Positions 36,491 to 48,260 of a stretch of 64,000 bases of DNA are shown here, piece after piece; position 1 is the stretch's first letter; the number at the start of each line of letters is the position of its first letter. The notes below the pieces were generated by a model. It was given only the letters and a program-made list of their open reading frames with translations, made no database searches and was not told the DNA's origin. The DNA is from Aphrophora alni. Taxonomy: Eukaryota; Arthropoda; Insecta; Hemiptera; Aphrophoridae. Both the position numbers and the translations under genes were made by a program. The stretch is taken from the NCBI GenBank assembly GCA_963513935.1, contig OY740770.1:86401267-86465266 (forward strand). The letters are read 5' to 3'.

Positions 36491-37204
36491 TATTGACTAT
36501 GAGTTTCTCATCACATTTGCTCATTATATTTAAGTAACAAACCTAATTAAATTATTTCTGATATTCCTAAATTTCTTACAATGTTAACATCGTAAGGAAA
36601 CATTCAACCCGATCAGGCGTATGTTGACTGTATCGCTATATGGGACAACCTCACTCCTAAACTTCTACATTACCACTTCTGATTTTTTTCCTTCAATACA
36701 CTTCAATAAAAATAGAAGAGCATTTCAAAGGTTATTTCCTTAGCAAACAATATTATCCTCTGGAAATTATTTTATTTAAACCGCCATTTTCTGTTATTTG
36801 AGATTTCTTTTATGTATTACATACAGTAAATTATAAGTGTATAATCTTAAATCGTACAAAGAAAATATATTATTCTTTAAACATGTATTATCCTTTTGGT
36901 TGCTGGATGATGTTGCTAAAAGTTTCTAAACATAATATTGACTGAGTTTAGCATTTTAATGCATAAATAAACTAAACTAATTGGAATTTTGTCTATTTGT
37001 GTGATCATTGTGCAGTTACCACCAAACATGTCTATCAATCGTTTGGAAATTTAGAAAAAAAGGATCATTAAAACTAGCTAATCGACGTGCAAGGTAATTT
37101 TTAAATTTAATTTTACGTTTTAAATTCCCTTCTACACAAAATAGTTAATGTAGAGTACCTATATATGAACTAGGGTGCTCTGACTAGAATACAGTGCGAA
37201 CTAC

Positions 37205-37208
<4 letters not shown>

Positions 37209-37257
<49 letters not shown>
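37209..37257 (+). repeat. (AT)n microsatellite
   Basis: About 24 uninterrupted AT units. Confidence 0.95.
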
Positions 37258-37258
<1 letters not shown>

Positions 37259-37546
37259 CTAGTCATTAGGAGCAGTCATAAAAAAAACTGCAAAATAAAA
37301 ATTATATTTGAACTGTTTTCTAAAACATAGACATGAGAAATTTTTACCTGACCAAAAAGTAAGAACACAAACTCGTGTTAAATTTTGATGTTAATATTTT
37401 ACCAACAAACTTTTTAGAGTTAAAAATATGTATCAAATAAGTTATTACTTACAAAACAGTTACACAAATTTTTCTTTGAGATTTCCTTTAAAACTTAAAG
37501 TAACGTTCATGTAATTAGTAAAATAAAAACAATCATAGAATCTTTT

Positions 37547-37830
37547 ACAGCGAATTGGGCCGCCAGAACCAGGCACCAATACCTCAGGGGTTGACAATCC
37601 CGAGGGTATTTAGCTGGATACTACACCTGTTTCATATTGTCTTGGGTTAGATCCCTAGCTTTCATTTGTCTTTTTCGGTCTCTCTTTACCAACTCTTGTA
37701 CTTTTCCGATCCTGACGCGACTAGTACATTCGAGAGCTAAGGGTCTTTATTTTTAGTTCTTTTATATTGTTATAAGGCAATGTTGACCTAGGCAATATTG
37801 TTTTGGCTTTAAACAACAAGGGAAAAGGAA
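37547..37830 (+). repeat. Dispersed SINE-like repeat, copy 4 (near full length)
   Basis: Landmarks in order are TTTACAGCGAATTGGG, GGGGTTGACAATCCCGAGG, GTCTTGGGTTAGATCCCT, CTCTCTTTACCAACTCTTGT, CTTTTCCGATCCTGACGCGA, CATTCGAGAGCTAAGGGTCT, ATAAGGCAATGTTGACC and AAACAACAAGGG. It is absent from the corresponding interval of copy 1 (16.07-16.60 kb), so it inserted after the duplication. It is the best copy from which to define the family ends. Confidence 0.7.
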
Positions 37831-40431
37831 TCAGTTACCAAAGCTTACCAGCGATGGTGTTATAGGATTTTTCTTTCTGTATTTGTTTTTTTTTTTTTTT
37901 TTACTTAAGACAGTCAATTTCCAGTATTTACAAACATTGATCATATATAGTTACTACAACGTTGATCCCAATGAACGATACAACATAAACTCAATTCAAG
38001 GAGCAAATCACCCTTCAATTGAGTTGTGCCCTTGTTCACAAAGCCGTGATTATTTACTATTATTTCTTGGTGTATAAATATTGTTGTATATCACTTATCG
38101 CGCCGGACAGTAGCCAAGTTGTGTTTAAGAACGATTTAATAAATACATTAAAACATCCAAGTATCACAAAATCTACCCTTAGTAACATGTAATATAGATT
38201 GAAAATTTAACATATAAAGTGACATGTTAAATTACATCATTTTATTAATGCTGTAAGGTTCTGAAGATATAACTCGTTGGTTATTGGAACAACTTCATTG
38301 GATGAAGTTAAATACAGACGTGGAGGATGTTTTGTGTTATCTGCAGTTAAACTTTGTTTTCACTTTAGTCTGCCTTTAACTTTAGAGACGACTGTTTGTC
38401 TTTATTTATTAAAGTATTTTGCAGTAACGATAAATTAAAAATAATTTGTTAAACTCTTGTTTTTTATATATTGTAAACCAATTTAACTGCTATGATGGAA
38501 TCAGAAACAACTTTTCCGTCTATTAAATACCAAATTTATCACAATCAAATGTATGGACAATTCGTTTTCTGTGATGTTCAATTTGTTATCACTGTTATTT
38601 AATTTAATTCTATTTTTTTAATGCAACAAAAGAAGAACATATTTTAGAATATTATATAATAATTTAAGAATAAGAGGTTTGTCGGCGTATTTTGTAGTAT
38701 GGTCGTTTACTGGTGGATAATTTACAGTAGTTTAAAAGTTTTATTTATGTAAGTGTTACAGTGTTATATAAACTGTTTTATTACGATGATGTCTGGTTTC
38801 ATTTATGCTATATTAACTTTTTCAAACTGACATTAGTTGTATTGGGACAGTGTATATGGAAGAGTGTATCATTGTAATCATCAAAATAATGTATGCATTC
38901 AGCACTTCTTCTTTAAACTTGATTGTGATATAACACATTATAATTATATCGTGTAACACAATTGCATTTCTTAAACGCTAAGAAAATATAATTCTGCAAA
39001 CCGAGTTTCGGTATAGAAACACATTTTATATTTTATTATATTCCTCTCTGGTTTAATAGCATTATACTGCCCGTGTTACCCCAACCCTAGATAACAATGA
39101 TTGATAACCACCTCCTATCCTGATCTTTTGCAAATGATATAAATTATAGAACGAAAAACGCGGGACCATAAATAAATTGATTCTTCAATTGCTGCGATCA
39201 ATCGTAAAAAGGAAATTTCTCTTTTGTTATCACAGTTGTAAACGAATTGATTCCATTGTGGAATTCCCAGTCCTTCGTTTAATAACGTAATTCCATTGCA
39301 ACCAACGAAACATAAACGGATTGATTATTTTGCTAAAGCCACATATGGACGAAATTTTATTAAATTTAATCTATACGTTTATATAGGTTAAGCTAGGATA
39401 AATAAATTAGTGTTTATTTTCGGTCTTTGAATACTCGTTCAATAGCTATTTCGGTGGAATGTACAATGCAATTTATTGTTGAATCACAAAATAAGTATTT
39501 CCGAAAGTTGTTGCACTTCTCACGTTACATTTTTTATTTTTATCAGTGTAAATTGTCGTTAATTGCATGTATTATTTTGAAATACATTTAGAAAACTATC
39601 TAAGACATCTAATATTTTCTGTTTTAATTTTTTTTAAATACATCTGTTTGTAAATTGTATATTTAAAGCATAATTTTACTGTTTTGTTTTTTAGTATTTG
39701 TATAATTTATAACGCTCATATTATCACTTATTCCACTAATTTTTTTAATGTTGCGTGCAATAACATAATATTTCCAAAACGTATATTTTGTATGTCAAAA
39801 AGTTAACGTCGCGTCGTGCCCAAATTTAGAATATCTACGCGTGATGGGGGTAACCCTGATTTGTCTTCTACATAAAACAAACTATTGTTCTAATATTATA
39901 GGATAAAGATCTATTTACATCAACTCAATGTAGAGATAATTTGAATTTGCTACAGTAGTTTGTCAATATTTACCTGTATGTCCACCTAGCTTTAACTTAA
40001 TCTAACTCTCTAAATCTACAATCTTTATAAAAAATATTTGATACAATTTTTTATTTTAATGCAATATTTTTAAACTCTATGAACAAGTTATTCAGATTTC
40101 ATTAACGCACTCATTACAAAATTGTTTTTCAATTTCTGAATAACTTTATCAAATATTTTGTATACTCTAAGTTCAGAAATCGTTTTGCTTAAATAGTTAA
40201 ATATTATTCAGAGACATTCTTGTGCCGTTTTAAAACAGAAAATAGAATTTTTTTTCAACGAACTAAATGGGTTAGTTCACTTTTTTATGGACCTTCTATT
40301 CTAGTATTTAAAATAATAGGTTAAAATTAAAACCTATGGAGGTTTTGAGTTTTTTGTCTAACCTTATCAGGGATATCAAGCCACACTTTCTACCTGTTTT
40401 GTATAATATATTTTCATCCGATTTAAAAAAA

Positions 40432-40480
40432 AATCGATATTTTTAGTTCAAAAGTAATAATAATAATGCAATAAAATATT
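40432..40480 (+). repeat. Short dispersed duplicate with (AAT)n, second copy
   Basis: Partner of 34,538-34,600. Shares TATTTTTAGTTCAAAA, GTAATAATAATAAT and GCAATAAA, with fewer AAT units. Confidence 0.6.
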
Positions 40481-41429
40481 ATAATATTTCAACGATATAT
40501 TTTTATTGTAGGTCTAATAGTTTTCAAAATATTAAATTTGTTTTATTTCGGACATTAGTTTCGTAAGAACCATATAGCAAAAACTAGTAATATTTTATAC
40601 CATTGCCATAATTGGACTACAACTTTAATGATAAACAGTCAGAAAACACAAAGTCTAATTTACAGAGCGGTGTTTATCGTCGTCACTTAGTGAAGGATTT
40701 GCCAAACGATTCCTTTCATAGCCCCTTTCAGTAAAAACACCAGTAATGAACATTTCTTACTCCAACACTTAGGAAAGGAGCCAACGTCAAAAGTGGTCTG
40801 TTGGAAATTATGTTCTTCTTATTGAACTTTGTAAGTTCCATATGTAAGCAATTCAAACTGAACTTTGCGCTTTATTACTATTACCACAGACAATAAACGT
40901 TGGATATAAAAGTAAGCAAGTACGCGAGAAATAATGATAGTTTTAATAATGAGATAAATAATTTGTTTTAATATTTTTGAACAATTATTATAAACCATTG
41001 AGCGATCAAAATTTTTCGACTTTGTAAAAACACCTTTTATGATTTGTGTTTATAAAATTCCATTAATATCGTCAGTAAAGCTGCTTTTGATATTAACTAA
41101 ATATGCACTGTCAGAGATATATCATCCTGAAATATAAAAACAAATTACTGCTCTAGATTAAATTAGTCTGAAATGAAACTCTAAAGAATCTTCTGAATTC
41201 AACTGAATTATGGATAATATATTTTTTTTGTCTAATTGAATGTTGGTTATTTTTTCCGCGTTTGTAGTTATTTTTAACAATAAAACTTTCTTTATGTATT
41301 TTAAGTTGTGATGTATTGTTTTATTCCCTATTTCGAAGAATAATGTTTATGTTTTTTATTTATACAAAATTGTCTTTTAAAAAAGTTATATATAGTTAAT
41401 ATACAGAAGTTATATTTGTATAGTATAGT

Positions 41430-41700
41430 ATAGTATTTGAGTGTTCTGTGCCAACGTTCGATACATGCATTGCTCTGTGGATGATATGGCGTGGTTCGGA
41501 TCCCTGATATTCCAAAGAGGTGTGTGAGAATTGAGAATAGAACACTCAAAACAGCACTCAAAGCTAGAGGAACCCCAGTAGACAAGATCATTCACCACTG
41601 TGTTACTAGGACTAAGAACAGCCTTACGACAAGACGAAAACACTAGTGTCGCACAATTATTATAAGGACAATCGCTTATATGTAGTCGAAATTTGCAATA
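41430..41700 (-). pseudogene. Ty3/gypsy-type integrase fragment
   Basis: The minus-strand frame at 41,590-41,436 reads GVPLAL, HLFGISGIRTTPYHPQSN and then IERWHRTLK. This is the end of the integrase catalytic core of LTR retrotransposons: TTPYHPQSNG..ER..RTLK, with the catalytic Glu in the ER pair. The preceding D-R-G segment between GVP and the LFGI block is missing, so a catalytic Asp has been lost by a small deletion. Upstream to about 41,700 the frame is broken. No LTRs, polymerase or gag were seen nearby, so this is an isolated remnant. No counterpart appears in copy 1. Confidence 0.8.
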
Positions 41701-42399
41701 CACATTTTTTTCTATGTTTTACCAATATACCAAGAATTAAAACTTTATCGTATATATTTTAAACATGTTTGAATTTTTTTAGTATTGAGTTTCTCTAAAA
41801 CTATTAACCTAAAAAATTTACACTAGACAAAATATTTTACGTCAAACGAAATGATTTTTATTTTATTTTTTTGTAAGACAATAGATAACAAAGTTATTGA
41901 CAAAAACTAAAACATAATATCTTGTATTTGTCTAAAACACCCAATATCAGCCTAGAAACAAAATAATATATTAATTCTGATAATTTAAAAAAAAAATCAT
42001 TTTTTTTCCATATCAAAATGGCGGCTGTATAATTTACTTTATGTCAAATAATTAAACGTATTGGTATAGACATACAATAAATTTCAAACAATCATAAGAG
42101 TTTAGTTACATGACTTATTTATAAAAATTGGAATATAATTCGCTTTATTATTTTTTGTTTTTAAAGTTGAAAAGCTGTTTTATTTTTATGGAGGAACACA
42201 GACGTCTGAAGAAATGAGACACTCTCAGGGGCTTCAAAAAATGCATATTGTTTTAAAATGATTAAAAATAAATTCACAGTAATGAAACACAAACTCTTAA
42301 ATAACAGGAAAGATAGACTATTATCAGTTTTATTATAAAAACGCAGGTGCTGCAACTCCGATCCTCTAAAAGAGGTGTTAAAAGGTATCACATTCGCTT

Positions 42400-42724
42400 T
42401 TGGTGAAAGCAATAAGGACTTTTATCTTCTTTTGACGGACCATTTCAAACATTCCAGGAATCAGTCTGACACTTTCATAGACGTGAAAATTTCGATACTG
42501 TATTCTCCACACTCTATTCTGTTGTAGAATAAATTACATTCCTAATGTGCCTCCACAAGCAAAAGTCTAATAGATTAAGGTCGGGGGATTGATACTGGTC
42601 AAGCGACTTAACTCCCGCGACTAATCCATTTAAACTATAATTTCGAGGTAGTTAGTCAAGAACAACCTCTCTGGGCCTTCCTACTTGTTATTTCTTGCAA
42701 CCCGGTGTAAGTTTTTATCTATTC

Positions 42725-42761
<37 letters not shown>

Positions 42762-42960
42762 GTCTCGCAGTTTTTGGTAAAACGAATTAAAGTAACATTA
42801 TTATCCTTTATAATGCCTTCCCAAATGTTTAAAATAAAATTAATGTTGATGTCGAGTTGGGATTATAGCGTGTGGATTTTTCTCTGTCCAAATATGTTTG
42901 TGAAATCCACAATAACTGTCGCTATATACGAGCCTTGTCAATAAATAAAACTGACGAGAA
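42400..42960 (-). pseudogene. Mariner-type (IS630/Tc1 superfamily) transposase relic
   Basis: The minus strand encodes blocks in transposase order. About 42,930-42,830 reads YSDSYCGFHKHIWTEKNPHA then TRHQHQF, corresponding to DEA.F...G..N.HN...W...NPH followed by the HQH block. About 42,600-42,540 reads SPDLNLLDFCLWRHIRNVIY, corresponding to the PPRSPDLTPLDFFLWG.IK..VY block. About 42,480-42,440 reads VRLIPGMFEMVRQKK, corresponding to the I..IP.....V..S helix. Frames change and stops occur between blocks. A 31-A run (42,728-42,758) sits between the N- and C-side pieces. The catalytic Asp of SPDL is retained; the others cannot be read. Same broad family as the relic at 57.1 kb, by motif. Confidence 0.8.
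42728..42758 (+). repeat. A31 homopolymer
   Basis: Thirty-one consecutive A inside the transposase relic. No element could be recognised 5' of it, so a retroposon tail is possible but unproven. Confidence 0.9.
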
Positions 42961-43786
42961 ATTGGAGTTGATACATTTCTGTAAAATACGACACGAAGAG
43001 TGAGAAATCAATCAGTATAAAAGTCTATATATGCTGAAAATTATAAATACGCAACAGTTGCTCATGCAGGATTCTCCAAGTAGTAGAACGGATTACATAA
43101 AATTTTACAAATATTTCCGTGCTTCCTTCAGATTCTTCTTGCTCTGTTTGAAGTATAATGTATATTTTCTAACTCCGGTGTTAGATTATTCCGAGGTCTC
43201 CATTATTTACATGTTATTTTGACAAAATTGAAAAAAATCCTGTTTTACAAAAACCACGATCTATCCCAATAAAAGTTTACTTAGAAAGCAAATTCGGTTA
43301 CGATAATTCTGTTTATAAAGACGTCTGCCTTCTGAACTATTATAGTTTTCACTACCATATTTAATGCATGTCAACCATTCAGTATTTGTGAAACTAATGT
43401 TATTCATTTTAATCACAAAAACCAGTAAAGAAAATTAAAGAACAAAAACGAAAGTAATCATCGTCTAAGGCTACTATAAGAATGCCCTGGTACAAAGTAA
43501 CAATTGTTACATTGTTTTCTGCTATACACGTGAGGTTTACAGCCTAATTATTATCTATTACTACATACAACACACAGAAGTTTATGACTTTTTTATAATT
43601 ATTTGGTGAATTACATGTTATACATAATGCATTTCTCTATACGTTTTAATTGGACATTTAGTATCATTTTTGTGTATAAAACTAAATACACGATGTTTCA
43701 AGAGTATAAATCAGCGAATATTGATAACCTATAACATGAAAAAGTGAAAAACACCCATATATCCTACTAGCCTAGGACCATGTTAG

Positions 43787-43948
43787 AAACTATAACCTAA
43801 GAAGGAAAGGCTCGAGCACTCAAAACTAATAACACTTCCTTGCCGGTTTTTCTCTTTATAGTCCTATGGTTATTTCTGACCACTTTATTTAGTTTTGACT
43901 GCTCTGGCCTCGATATAGGCCTGGGTTTCCTTTCTTAGGTTATAGTTT
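43787..43948. mobile_element. MITE-like inverted-repeat element, about 160 bp
   Basis: The left arm starts AAACTATAACCTAAGAA (43,787) and continues GGAAAGG, CTCGAGCACT, CAAAACTAA. The right arm ends with the complement, TTCTTAGGTTATAGTTT (to 43,948). Arms are about 43 and 58 bp with one indel. Flanks do not show an unambiguous target duplication. Confidence 0.65.
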
Positions 43949-45562
43949 TAATTTTATTTTACAGCATGGCTACTGTGTTGGTTATTTTCACTTTATTTCT
44001 TGTTATAATTTTTCACTTAATAACGAGTAACTCGAAATGTAGTGTATTAATTTTATATACAAAACTGATAGCAAATGTCCGACTTAAACCATATTATAAT
44101 ATAAACAATCCACATTATCAAATTACTTTAAAATCATAATATTTAACTGTTAGGAATCGATAGTAAATTTACTTCATACAAATATAAATAATTATTATCA
44201 AATTATAATTTTATTTTTGTTTGTTTTTCATTTACGTGCACAAAGAATAATAGTAAAATACCATACTTGTCCAAGCAACCTTTTATTATTACAGCTCAGC
44301 TTTATCTTTGCTTCAGATGTAACGTTTTCATGGTCAGTCCTTAAGCAGTAATGTCATTATATTTATGACCTCATTTCATTGTCCAGAACATTCCAAAACC
44401 ATTCTTTACCTTAACACAGGAACTTTTATGACATGCGATTACTGAGAAAAGCACGACTTTACGAGAGTTCCATTTTGAGAAAAAAAGGAATTATTAAAAG
44501 AGCTTTTACAAGCACAAACCACTGTCTTACATGGTTGATTACTATTGTTGTCTTTTTTTGTTTTTTTTTTTTTTTTGTTTCAGGTATGTTATAGCTGAGT
44601 CGTAGAACTCCGTTTATTTTATCATAAGTAAATAACAAAAATTTTAATCTGTAAGAGCACGAGAACCCTATTCTTGACATAATAATGATTTTTAAAGTTA
44701 TAGCACTAAATGTATATTAATGTTGATAATAATATTTTAGAAACTAAAACCAGTTTCCAGCAATTGTCTCACTTTCCGTTATGAAAACAAGGGTTCAGAC
44801 CATCTTTTTCAATCACTTGTGCCTTTCGTGCTTATATATTTATATTTATTACTTATGTTCTTAGTCACTTAAATTCTTAAATCTAAGTTTCTTAGATCTA
44901 TTAAAAATCACTTTATTGTACAAAATAATTTCTGCTTAATGTGTAATATCTCAAACTTATGCAGATAAAACAGTTATCAATTGACAATAAGTGACGATGT
45001 TTGAGATTCTTGTTTGACAACGCAATTTCTTTTTTTTAAATTCAGACTTTGTATATATTCACTTTATACTCGATTGAGCCAAGTCACTTGACTGAAAATA
45101 TTTCCAAGTAAATTTCACGAAACATGTTTGAGATCAATTTGTTCCTGGTTGTATAGAAAATGGTTAAATGTTCTTTTGCGTTTTATAAAAAAAAACATAA
45201 TGAGGTTTTGAGACAACCTATTGATATAGTATACTCATTTAGATTTTTATAATTTTTGTACTATCGGAAGAAAAGTACACGGTTCACTAATTCACGGCAC
45301 GATTTAAAATAACAAAAGTTTTAGAGATGTTTTTAAGAGAAAATGTTTCCTTTCTAACTCCTCCACGACAATTAATAAAGTAACGATATACTTTTAATCC
45401 TCTTGGATCTTCTTCAATTATTTAAGGAAAGTATATAGTATTCTAACATCAGTATTATTCTAACTTATCTTTACGGTTGCAATATGACATCCGTTTAAAT
45501 TACAGATATAGGAGTTGTAAAGTGGATTCCGAACTATATTTTTCAGACCTTATTAAAAAATG

Positions 45563-45581
45563 TTTTTTTTTTTTTTTTTTT
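45563..45581 (+). repeat. T19 homopolymer
   Basis: Nineteen consecutive T; simple repeat. Confidence 0.85.
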
Positions 45582-45989
45582 CATTTTCGTGATATATAAA
45601 TAGTTGTTGCTGTTCAAGTATGGCGGCGTATGATATTCATAGTTATTTCTCTCCTACCCTGACAAAGAGAAGCTAAGTGATGAAAGCTCTTATACATCCT
45701 AATCCTAAAAGAGCCTTATAAAACTAAAATCTCCAAAACTGAAAAATATTAGACGCCTTTTACTATCTGTGAAATAAAGTCACTCATTGTCAGTATATAT
45801 TTACAGTTATTTTGAAAACGTTTGATATTTTCATAAAAAAATTTTAAAATGGGAAATATACCGTTCACTAGATTCTTTTTTTATAAACTTATTTCACGCA
45901 AAAATCCGTTTAAAAATGTTTGTGTTAATTAGTTAATTGTATTTCGCCTTAAATTTAAAGTATTGTATATTTTTAAATGGAGTATTTTT

Positions 45990-46241
45990 TCTTGTTGTTT
46001 AAAATCTACAAACCTCGCAGTCATCACCGCCTTAAATAGAACACAATGGAAGAAAAGAACATGAAATACTATACCCCTAACCCTCGAATACTCTAGCTTC
46101 AGGATCGGAAGAGAAAAAGAGTTGGTCAAGATGTACTTGATAGGAAAAGTAAAGCGAGGGATCTAACCAAAGACTACATGAAAAAAAGTAGTAGTACCAA
46201 CTAGGAACCTTCAGAGTTGTCACCCCAGTTCTCGCTATAAA
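45990..46241 (-). repeat. Dispersed SINE-like repeat, copy 5 (near full length)
   Basis: On the minus strand it reads TTTATAGCGAGAACTGGGG, GACAACTCTGAAGGTTCCTA, CATGTAGTCTTTGGTTAGAT, TTTTCCTATCAAGTACAT, TGACCAACTCTTTTTCTC, CGATCCTGAAGCTAGAG, AAGGCGGTGATGACTGCGAG and TTTTAAACAACAAG. Absent from the equivalent parts of 24.0-24.2 kb and 48.3-48.5 kb, so it is younger than those duplications. Confidence 0.75.
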
Positions 46242-46779
46242 TTGTCTGATATACAATTATTTTTATGTGTTACATTCATTATAAAAATCTAATAAATAAC
46301 TATTTCATAGTTAAAATTAGGTTCAAGTTCTAAAGTCTTTCAACCAAATACTATGAAGTCCCATTAAATGTTTATAATTGCTCTTTATTATTAAATATAC
46401 ACCTCTCTTCTGCAAACAGTTGTTTCCTTCTTGATTTCAATATAATAAAGGATCTGCAATTATAATTAAATTCAAACCTTTTATAAAATGGGATGTTATG
46501 AACTCGTATATACTTGAGACGCCGTGATTCTGAAGCTATTAACAAAAATTAGGAGCACAGAGAAGTTTAATGTAAATCCAATTTGAAACATTTCTATCAT
46601 TTTACATTTAAAATTACAGTTAATATTACTTACATTGTTTATGATCCATGTGTAGTTACTCAAATTCTGTCTTTTTTATAAGTTGTGTAGATTGTTCAAT
46701 CAATGTGTGTCATTATAACATATTTAAACTTGGAGGCAAACTGTTTATAATATTTATTATAACAGTTATGTTGGACATT

Positions 46780-47100
46780 TTCATTACGCGTACTCGTGGG
46801 ATTTTCTGCACTTTGAATCTAGGTACGCTAATCCATTCTAGGCCTACACACTGACATTATAATATTCCCTAGTGCGTTGTGGGTAGGAAACTAAAACCAC
46901 TACAACCGGACTATATCGACACAGTGCGGTCTCCGCGGCCACGGGTAGAGTAAATCCCTGTCATTTGTAGAGAGATTATCGCCTACATTATTGATGATGT
47001 TAATTAGAGTAAACTGTATTTATAACAGTTGATCGCTGTTTATTGACGAAACACGTTTCACAGTTAGAAATTGTTTTGATTTAATTTTGGCAAGAAATCA
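46780..47100. other. Unassigned segment between two duplicate blocks
   Basis: Locally GC-richer, including GCGGTCTCCGCGGCCACGG at about 46,926. It contains TTGATGATG at about 46,992 and GACGAAACACG at about 47,045, spaced like a long-stem version of the CTGANGAT...GAAAC motif. No protein was recognised. Confidence 0.4.
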
Positions 47101-47264
47101 AGGTTATTGAATAATATATATTCTACCTTCTAAATAAATCCAACAATATGTTTAGATAATCTAATTCTATTGAGACCTTTTTCTGATTTTAGCTTCTTTT
47201 ACGGTTAAAAAAGACAGCCGTTCAAATTGACGTGATAACACAATATTAGTTGCAAAGTGGATTC

Positions 47265-47268
<4 letters not shown>

Positions 47269-47334
<66 letters not shown>

Positions 47335-47381
47335 TTTAATAACAGTCTATCATCTCCGAGATAGAAAATTAATTTTTCGCA

Positions 47382-47461
<80 letters not shown>

Positions 47462-47511
47462 TTTAATAACAGTCTATCATCTCCGAGATAGAAAATTAAT
47501 TTTTCGCAATC
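47269..47511 (+). repeat. (AT)n blocks alternating with a doubled 54-bp unit
   Basis: (AT)n at 47,269-47,330 is followed by a unit starting AAATTTTAATAACAGTCTAT (47,331-47,384), then (AT)n with one AAGTT break (47,385-47,456), then the identical unit again (47,457-47,511). The exact identity of the two units suggests a very recent duplication or an assembly effect at a long AT repeat. Confidence 0.85.
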
Positions 47512-47519
47512 GTTCTGCA

Positions 47520-48260
47520 GACGGATATTATATACATAGCTAATCCCCTTCTAACCCAGCAAAGGAAACTGAGGGAAGGTAGGTTATGTTATTTAATGCT
47601 TACCTATTTCCTTTTTATCTCGACAAAAGGGACTGAGGGAAAGTTAGGTTACTATATAATTAGATATTTCATTTATATCCCGTCAAAGGCACTGTTAGGT
47701 TATATTAGTTATCCTTTTCTAGCCCGACAAATAGATACGAGGTAAGGTTAGAAGATGTTATGTTTGGTGAGGTAATTATATATTGAGCTGTTTCACTTCT
47801 ATCTATACTCTATAGAGTAGAGGGGAGTTAGTTATTCCTCTTCTATTCCAACAAAAGAACTGATGAATGGTTAGGTTAGATTTGGCTGTTATATATTTAT
47901 CCATTCCACTTTTATCCTTTCAAAGAGAGCTGAATCAAAGTTAGGTTATGTTAGGTTAGATTATTATATAATTAGCTACTTCCCTTCTCTTTCGACAAAG
48001 GGAGCTTAGGTGAGGTTGTATTAGGTTAGGCTATTATATACATAGCTCTTCCTCTTTTATCCCGGCAAAAGAAGCTCAGGGAAAGTTAGGTTATTATCTA
48101 CTTAGCTATTCTTCTTCTCTCCCGAGTAAGGAAACTAAAAGAAGCTTAGGTTAAATTATTATCTACTTAGCTATTCCTCTTCTCTCCCGACAAAGGGAAC
48201 TGAGGGACGCTTAGGTTAGATTAGGTTATTTACTTTACAATTCCTCTTCTATCCTGACAA
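47520..48260 (+). repeat. TTAGG-rich degenerate minisatellite, roughly ten units
   Basis: Units of about 55-85 bp each contain ATTATATACTTAGCTATT-like sequence, a CCTCTTCTATCCCGACAAAG-like pyrimidine-to-GACAAA block, a GGAACTGAGGGAA block, and GGTTAGGTTA. Units are diverged and vary in length. The single-unit ancestor is visible at about 23,718-23,775 and 45,625-45,680 in the other copies of this segment. TTAGG is the common arthropod telomere repeat, but here it forms only part of each unit. Confidence 0.85.

Larger units (their letters stand above)
45490..46650 (+). repeat. End of the duplicated block, second of three copies
   Basis: Counterpart of 23,610-24,760 and 47,215-48,850. The motif that is amplified at 47.5 kb is present once here (about 45,625-45,680). 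A SINE-like repeat at 45,990-46,241 is private to this copy. It also shares ACTCGTATATA and GACGCCGTG with the third copy. Confidence 0.7.

Noticed and set aside
47520..48260. Interstitial telomere array
   Set aside because: TTAGG occurs only as one or two copies per unit within a longer diverged minisatellite unit, not as a pure (TTAGG)n array.
47520..48260. CRISPR-like array
   Set aside because: Units are diverged over their whole length with no constant repeat plus variable spacers, and the context is clearly eukaryotic.
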